Shown here: one piece after another, positions 59,430-64,000 of the stretch
How the letters are laid out: each line of letters begins with the position of its first letter
Position numbering within the stretch: position 1 is the stretch's first letter
NCBI GenBank assembly: GCA_028023455.1
Contig: JAQFVV010006197.1
Span: 15,931,254-15,995,253 of the forward strand
Origin: Epiperipatus broadwayi
Lineage: Eukaryota > Onychophora > Udeonychophora > Euonychophora > Peripatidae
Length of the DNA: 64,000 nucleotides
Reading direction: 5' to 3'
Notes under the pieces: model-generated
Database searches by the model: none
Told to the model about the DNA's origin: nothing
The model's input: the letters and a program-made list of their open reading frames with translations, nothing else
Program-made: the position numbers and the translations under genes

Positions 59430-61640
59430 TATATCAAACTTTAAAAATTATGAAAAATTATGTCTAAAGCTGGCCAAAGTTGAAAATCATTTAACTTTCT
59501 TATGTAAATCTAAAGGGATAATTCCTAAAGGTTTGGAACTAAAACCTCCAATTCACTCTCAGAGAGCTGAGAAAATTACTCAGAGAGTAAGTGAAGCTCT
59601 GTTAAGAGAAAGAGTAAATGCTCAAAGGTTTTCTAAGTATCAAACAATGCATTCCATTATATAGAATGTTTTCTAAAAAATAAACCTATTGATGAAGACT
59701 TCATGAGAGTTTCTCAAGCAGTAAGAAAATCATATTCCACATTACATGGAAAAATAAAAGAATGCCAAAAGCAAAAATTTGCTAATCCACATGGGCATAT
59801 CAAAAATCATAATGTACCAAGCAATGTATCAACTTCATCTGTTAAAAATCTCAGTTCTAAACATCAACAGATACTGAAATTTCTGTTCTTCTAAGAGAAT
59901 TAAACTTTGCCATAGCCCTGTTTAATATCCCTTTATTAGATATAATGGCAGTCACTGAGGAAGTCACCCAAAAATTGCCTTTAGAAGCAGCAGAATTATG
60001 CTAGAGAATAATAAGAACACACGACAAGCAACAAAAATTGAAGTCAAACATATCCTATGGCAAGAGAAAAGCAAATTTAAATCACTCAAAGTAGATAAAT
60101 CTATAATTATTCTCTCTGCTGACAAAGGCAATGCTATAGTTGTAATGGATACAACTGATTATGACAACAAAATTAAAGAACTCCTCACAGCAGGCCAATA
60201 TATAAAAGTAAGTTACAAGCACTATTCAGAAAGCATTGCAGATATTTTACTGATCATATTTCAGCAAAATTCCTCACCTTTATGGTCTACCTAAAATCCA
60301 TAAGGATCATGTTTCATTAGGACCTATTGTTAATTCTAGAGATTCTTCTTGCCAAAATTTGGCAAGATTTCTTCTTAAAGTTCTAAGTCCTTTGGCATAC
60401 AAGACCCAATCCTTTGCCAGATATTCTAAAAACTTTGTAGATGTAATCAAGAATATGAAAATAGAAAGAACTGACTTACTATTAAGTTTTGATGTGGAAA
60501 GTTTATTGATGAAAGTACCATGTGAGGAAGCATTATTTATTGTAAGAAATAGATAAAATGGTGATAATAGTTTACAAACCAGAATAGCTCTTCCTATTGC
60601 TAGTGTAATGGAACTATTAACATTCTGCATAAAAACAACCTATTAACATTCTGCATAAAAACAACCTACTTTCAATATAACACAGAATTCTTCCAACAAA
60701 ATCAATGAATAGCTATGGGCTCACCATTATCTCTCCTGATAATCAATATTTACATGTAAGAACTTGAAACCTAAGCCATAAAAACTACTCCATATCCACC
60801 TAAAGTTTGGCTTCAGTATGTGGAAGATACATTTGTTGTATGGCTACATGGTGAAGTACTACTACAATATCTCTGGAAACACATCAACAACATATCTCCT
60901 TCAATTCAATTCACAATAGAATCAGAACAAGAATAAAAACTGACACTCTTAGATGTTCTTGTGCAAGACTCCTCATGGCAAAATCAAAACTACAATTTAC
61001 TGCAAATCTACACATACAGGAAAATATCTAGCCTATACATCCAATCACACCAGAAACACAAAACATGGAGTTGTACTATCACTATGGAACAGAGCAAAAG
61101 AAGTTTGTTCAGAAACCAGCGATCTGGAAAAAGTAAAAGATTTATATAGAAGAAACTCTTATGAAAATGGTTATCCATCAGCTGCTATTAAAAAAATGTT
61201 AAATAGACAACAAAAAGTTCCACCATGAGAAAAGACAATACATTCCAAAAACAGCAGAGAAATTTAAGAAAAATCAGCAATCAGTATAATATCAATACAG
61301 CTTTCCAGAGCCATACCACATTATGAGGAATTCTAACATTTACAAAGCCTAAACTTGAAATGCTGAAAAGAAAAAACTGCATCTATGCAATACTATGTGA
61401 ATGTGGAAGAACATATATTGGTGAGACCAATCATTCCATTGAAAAGCATTTGCAAGAACTCAAACTGACGATTAGAAGAGAGAAAACAGATGTGTCTAAG
61501 GTAGTAGACTATGTATATGCTAATGAACATATGTTTAATTGGGAAAATACAAAAATATTGGATAGAAAAGAAAAGATATGAAGAAAAAAATTTAAAGAAG
61601 CTGCTCACATGATAATGGCAAAAAATCCCATAAGCCAGCC
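59430..61640 (+). pseudogene. Penelope-like element ORF (RT plus GIY-YIG), second copy, broken
   Basis: The frames together cover most of a PLE protein. The N-terminal part contains ENHLTFLCKSKGIIPKGLEL (about 59490-59550). The RT follows: SADKGNAIVVMD (about 60115-60150), PHLYGLPKIHKDH (frameshifted, about 60278), SFDVESLLMKVP (about 60487) and QYVEDTFVVW (about 60814-60843). The active-site YVDD is read as YVED (60817-60828), so a catalytic aspartate is replaced. The C-terminal GIY-YIG domain is open at 61360-61581: IYAILCECGRTYIGET with SIEKHLQEL (usual arginine changed). Several stops and frameshifts make the copy inactive. It has the standard RT-then-nuclease order of Penelope elements. 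It lies antisense to the host gene. Confidence 0.82.
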
Positions 61641-61754
61641 TAGTATAACTATATATAATGTATGAAAATCACCAATGAACTTTGCTCTTAGGAAAAAGTA
61701 GAGAAATCAGAAGGAACCTCATAGATAAGTACACGAAATTTCATCTGACAGTTG

Positions 61755-61842
61755 CATTTGGCAGAAAAGCTCAGTTGATTACAGCATTACCTTAAAATTC
61801 AATACTCATGAATCTAAGGGTCCAGGTTAGATTTCCATGCTA
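61755..61842 (+). other. tRNA-like segment in PLE pseudo-LTR (right)
   Basis: Homologous to 59097-59180, with GGCAGAAAAGCTCAGTTGA and a decayed B box (AGGTTAGATTTCC). Confidence 0.5.
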
Positions 61843-61848
61843 GTCACT

Positions 61849-61921
61849 GGTCAGGCCAGCATCACCTAAAGAAGAGGGGAGAATAATATTTCTTGAAATG
61901 TTGTGCATATCCTAACCTGTT
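61849..61921 (+). ncRNA. Hammerhead-like segment in PLE pseudo-LTR (right)
   Basis: CTAAAGA (one change from CUGAAGA), AGAGGGGAGAATAATATTTCT (stem II partly paired), GAAA intact at 61894-61897, and CCTAACCTGTT pairing with CAGG upstream. Confidence 0.42.
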
Positions 61922-62047
61922 CGATGTGCTATTACTAACAGTTGAATGTATTTGGAATATTTAAAAGTTAAATTTTTCTCAAGAAATTCAATACTCATAT
62001 CAAATGATAGAAATAGTCCAATATAAAAATACAACTAATGTTCAATG

Positions 62048-62600
62048 AATTTTGTCAGGAAAATAAAGACTGATAAAGATGAATTAGAAGAAGTTAACAA
62101 CTATAAAAATCTTATTCAAATTATACAGATGATAACATAAATAAAATCAATCATAGATTTAATCTTGGATGGAGTGAAAATAATATTAGAAGGAAGTATG
62201 TCTGTGTGTTTAAAAAAGGGTTTTTAATATATATGTTTTACTAGTTATTTATGGATTTAGGATTTGGACATTTAACAGAAGAACGATACAGAGACTTCAG
62301 ACTACTCAATGAAATACATGAATGAAACAATAGATACATACACTAACATTATTAAAAAAATTGAGACAAAATTAATTAAACTAGACATGTTACTAGAAGA
62401 GATTAAGTAGATGAACAGTTAAAAGTTTTAAATTAAATCCCTAAGATTGTAAAGATCTAGAAGGAGACCACAGATGAAATGGATGGTAAAAATACAGAAG
62501 TTTGCTGATGAAGGAATAGAGGGGAAGGGTAGGGATCTGACAAACTGAATTAAATTTGAGACTTTTATCCTACAGCGAATCATAAAACTTGAAACTGATG
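62048..62600 (+). pseudogene. RTE-type retrotransposon, copy D, 3' part
   Basis: Continues copy D after the PLE: GATGAATTAGAAGAAGTTAACAA (DELEEVN), then text for INHRFNLGWS (about 62145-62175), a YGFRIWTFN-like segment (about 62240), then AGAAGGAGACCACAGATGAA (RRRPQMKWM, 62459 on) and the 3' end TTTTATCCTACAG, matching ...TTCATCCTGCAG in copy A. Frames are broken. No tail repeat could be defined. Confidence 0.75.
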
Positions 62601-62847
62601 ATATGAATATATTATATTTTAAAAAATAGTTTAGAATATTTCTATAAAAAAAAATATAAGTTGAGCCAGATAGTTTATCTCTGTCAAACGTCACTTTAGA
62701 AAATAATAATAATAATAAAACCAACTTTTGGTTTTATTAAATTTTAAAAAGCTAGGTAAATGTTTGTTTATAAAGAGTATGAGTAATGGCATACATACTT
62801 AATTCTTTAAAATTAGATTTCTATTTTTTTTTTTTATTTTAATTCTA

Positions 62848-62925
62848 AGCATTGGTGGTCGAGAGGTCAGCGACGGCTGCTTTACAAGCAATTGTCTTGG
62901 TTCAGCGGGTTCGCTATGACACATG
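62848..62925 (+). other. Degenerate tRNA-like segment
   Basis: GTGGTCGAGAGGTCAGCG fits the start of a class II (Ser/Leu-type) tRNA with an A box TGGTCGAGAGG. GGTTCGCTATG about 50 bases later is a decayed B box. No acceptor-stem pairing is evident and no CCA-region match is seen, so it is a SINE head or tRNA pseudogene rather than a functional tRNA. Confidence 0.35.
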
Positions 62926-63659
62926 AGAAAAAAAGATAGTTTTCTTTCACCGTTGGTTTTTTTTTTAAAGTGATTAATGGCAAACAAACTTTTAATTGCA
63001 TTCTTGTTCTAATTATAATTAATTTCTAATTTTTTTTTTTTTTTTAGCCGAGACTTGTTTTTAAATATTTTTGAATTAATTAGAAATAAAATTAACCCTG
63101 GAAAGAATCTTTAATTAGGATTAAGACTGAGATAAGGTTGCCCTGTTGAAAAAACCACTAATTAGAAAAAAATGTTTTGGAAAGATAAGAGTTTTTATAA
63201 AGAGATCGGGATTACAGACTTAGGATCTCTCCAGCTAGGATTACTGATGCTGCTAGTTAGTTGGAGGTGACCTTTGTAGACCAATTTAAAGACTGGTTGA
63301 ATTGCTGTGCGGTCATATTGACTTCTATGAAAAAACTATATTCAAGAAAGAACTGTTTCAATAGAATTTTCACCATGTCTGGCTATATCAACTCAAGACG
63401 GATCTTGGAGCCAAATCATCCAGCTAAACATGCCTTAAAACATATACGGAAACTGAGCCAGCATTGCCTCCTGCCTTCTAAATAAAAATTGAAACCTAAA
63501 GTCTTTGTCGGAGTTCACCATGGAGTAAATGCTATATATGCCACTGGAAGACATCAGCTAAATTTTTGAATTTATACTTAGAGGTAACGAGTTTTCCTTG
63601 ATTCTTTCCAGGGTCGAATTTTAGTCTCAGCTTAATCCTAAAAGTATGTGAAATCAACC

Positions 63660-63849
63660 ACGTTTGCTTTAAAAGTAGTATTACATGCAGTAGTCCTATG
63701 TCATTATAATGTCAGTAGTTAAAAAGCTACTGATCAATTGTCCGCGCTGGTTTTACGTTTGCTTTAAAAGTAGTATTACATGCAGTAGCCCTGCATCGTT
63801 ATAATGTCAGTAGTTAAAAAGCTACTGATCGATTGTCCGCGCTGGTATT
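63660..63849. repeat. Tandem duplication, 95 bp x 2
   Basis: The unit starting ACGTTTGCTTTAAAAGTAGT is at 63660-63754 and 63755-63849 with about five differences. Each unit contains the hairpin GTCAGTAG...CTACTGAT. Confidence 0.9.
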
Positions 63850-64000
63850 GTTGATTTCCTACAAGACCATAACTGTTTTCATATCTCCGAATCAGGGCAC
63901 TAGAGTTGCTGTTTTTTTTTTTGTAATTTTATAATTCGCCAGCAAGAAGATATTATCCAATCCATGTTTTTTTTATATTTTAGGTGAGAGAATTTTGCTG

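Larger units (their letters stand above)
58353..62033 (+). mobile_element. Tandem Penelope-like element array inserted in RTE copy D
   Basis: ACTAATGTTCAATG flanks the array (58339-58352 and 62034-62047), a 14 bp target duplication; RTE copy D continues in frame order on both sides. The order inside is: an inverted pseudo-LTR piece (58353-58580); a 5'-truncated, internally deleted PLE copy (58581-58985); a pseudo-LTR (about 58995-59410); a longer PLE copy (about 59430-61640); and a right pseudo-LTR (about 61640-62033). This is the partial-tandem-plus-inverted-flank layout known for Penelope-group elements. Confidence 0.82.
61640..62033 (+). repeat. PLE pseudo-LTR, right
   Basis: Direct repeat of the pseudo-LTR at about 58995-59410, ending in AATATAAAAATACA at the target duplication. 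Confidence 0.83.
55529..64000 (-). other. Upstream intron of the WRN-like gene (to window end)
   Basis: I searched the minus strand for RQC/helicase motifs and saw none. The interval is mostly RTE copy D with a PLE array (56380-62600). The stretch 55530-56370 is AT-rich without features. 62600-64000 holds a tRNA-like segment, a 95 bp tandem repeat and unclassified DNA at 63110-63640, where the 74-codon plus frame (63261-63485) has no motif I recognise. Confidence 0.55.

Noticed and set aside
62848-62925. Functional tRNA-Ser/Leu gene
   Set aside because: The B box is degraded and the acceptor stem does not pair. Kept only as a tRNA-like segment.
63261-63485. Upstream exon of the WRN-like gene or a separate gene on the plus strand
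   Set aside because: Wrong strand for WRN, no RQC-like motif on the minus strand either, and no splice borders supporting a conserved exon.

Overview
This window is an AT-rich (roughly 70% or more A+T), repeat-packed stretch of an animal nuclear genome. It lies almost entirely inside the introns of one large gene on the minus strand. There are no operons and no bacterial ribosome sites. Protein-coding signal is limited to short exons with GT/AG borders and to transposon ORFs. Introns of 7.5-20 kb filled with RTE-type LINEs and Penelope-like elements (PLEs) suggest a large invertebrate genome. A cephalopod or other lophotrochozoan, or a chelicerate, would fit; the sequence alone does not settle it.

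Host gene: five minus-strand exons (55528-55411, 47876-47764, 33207-33057, 13057-12968, 2557-2395) join in compatible reading phase. They encode a linker, a complete HRDC domain and the C-terminal helical region of a Werner syndrome-type RecQ helicase (WRN). The helicase and RQC exons must lie beyond position 64000, and the last exon(s) lie before position 1.

Intron contents, left to right: foldback and LINE 3' fragments (1.0-2.2 kb); a nearly intact RTE retrotransposon (4.8-8.1 kb) with one frameshift; a foldback carrying hammerhead-ribozyme-like cores (9.2-9.7 kb); a tandem satellite (11.0-11.7 kb); a 2.8 kb TIR element (21.2-24.0 kb) holding a nested foldback built from head-to-tail 339 bp units; two long direct repeats (25.2 and 29.1 kb); a second LINE 3' fragment (31.6 kb); a PLE endonuclease fragment between 31 bp inverted repeats (34.0-34.5 kb); a decayed RTE (38.3-39.9 kb); a second RTE (40.2-45.2 kb) split by a 1.9 kb palindromic PLE with a 16 bp target duplication; a third hammerhead-repeat copy (45.3-45.6 kb); a gag-like remnant (49 kb); an inverted-repeat element with a hammerhead core (51.2-51.65 kb); a second TIR element (51.85-53.73 kb); and a decayed RTE (56.4-62.6 kb) split by a tandem PLE array with a 14 bp target duplication, whose pseudo-LTRs contain tRNA-like and hammerhead-like segments.

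The most unusual theme is the number of hammerhead-like RNA motifs in unrelated repeat families. There are at least three families with recognisable CUGANGA/GAAA cores and two more with partial cores, all within introns of a DNA-repair helicase gene.
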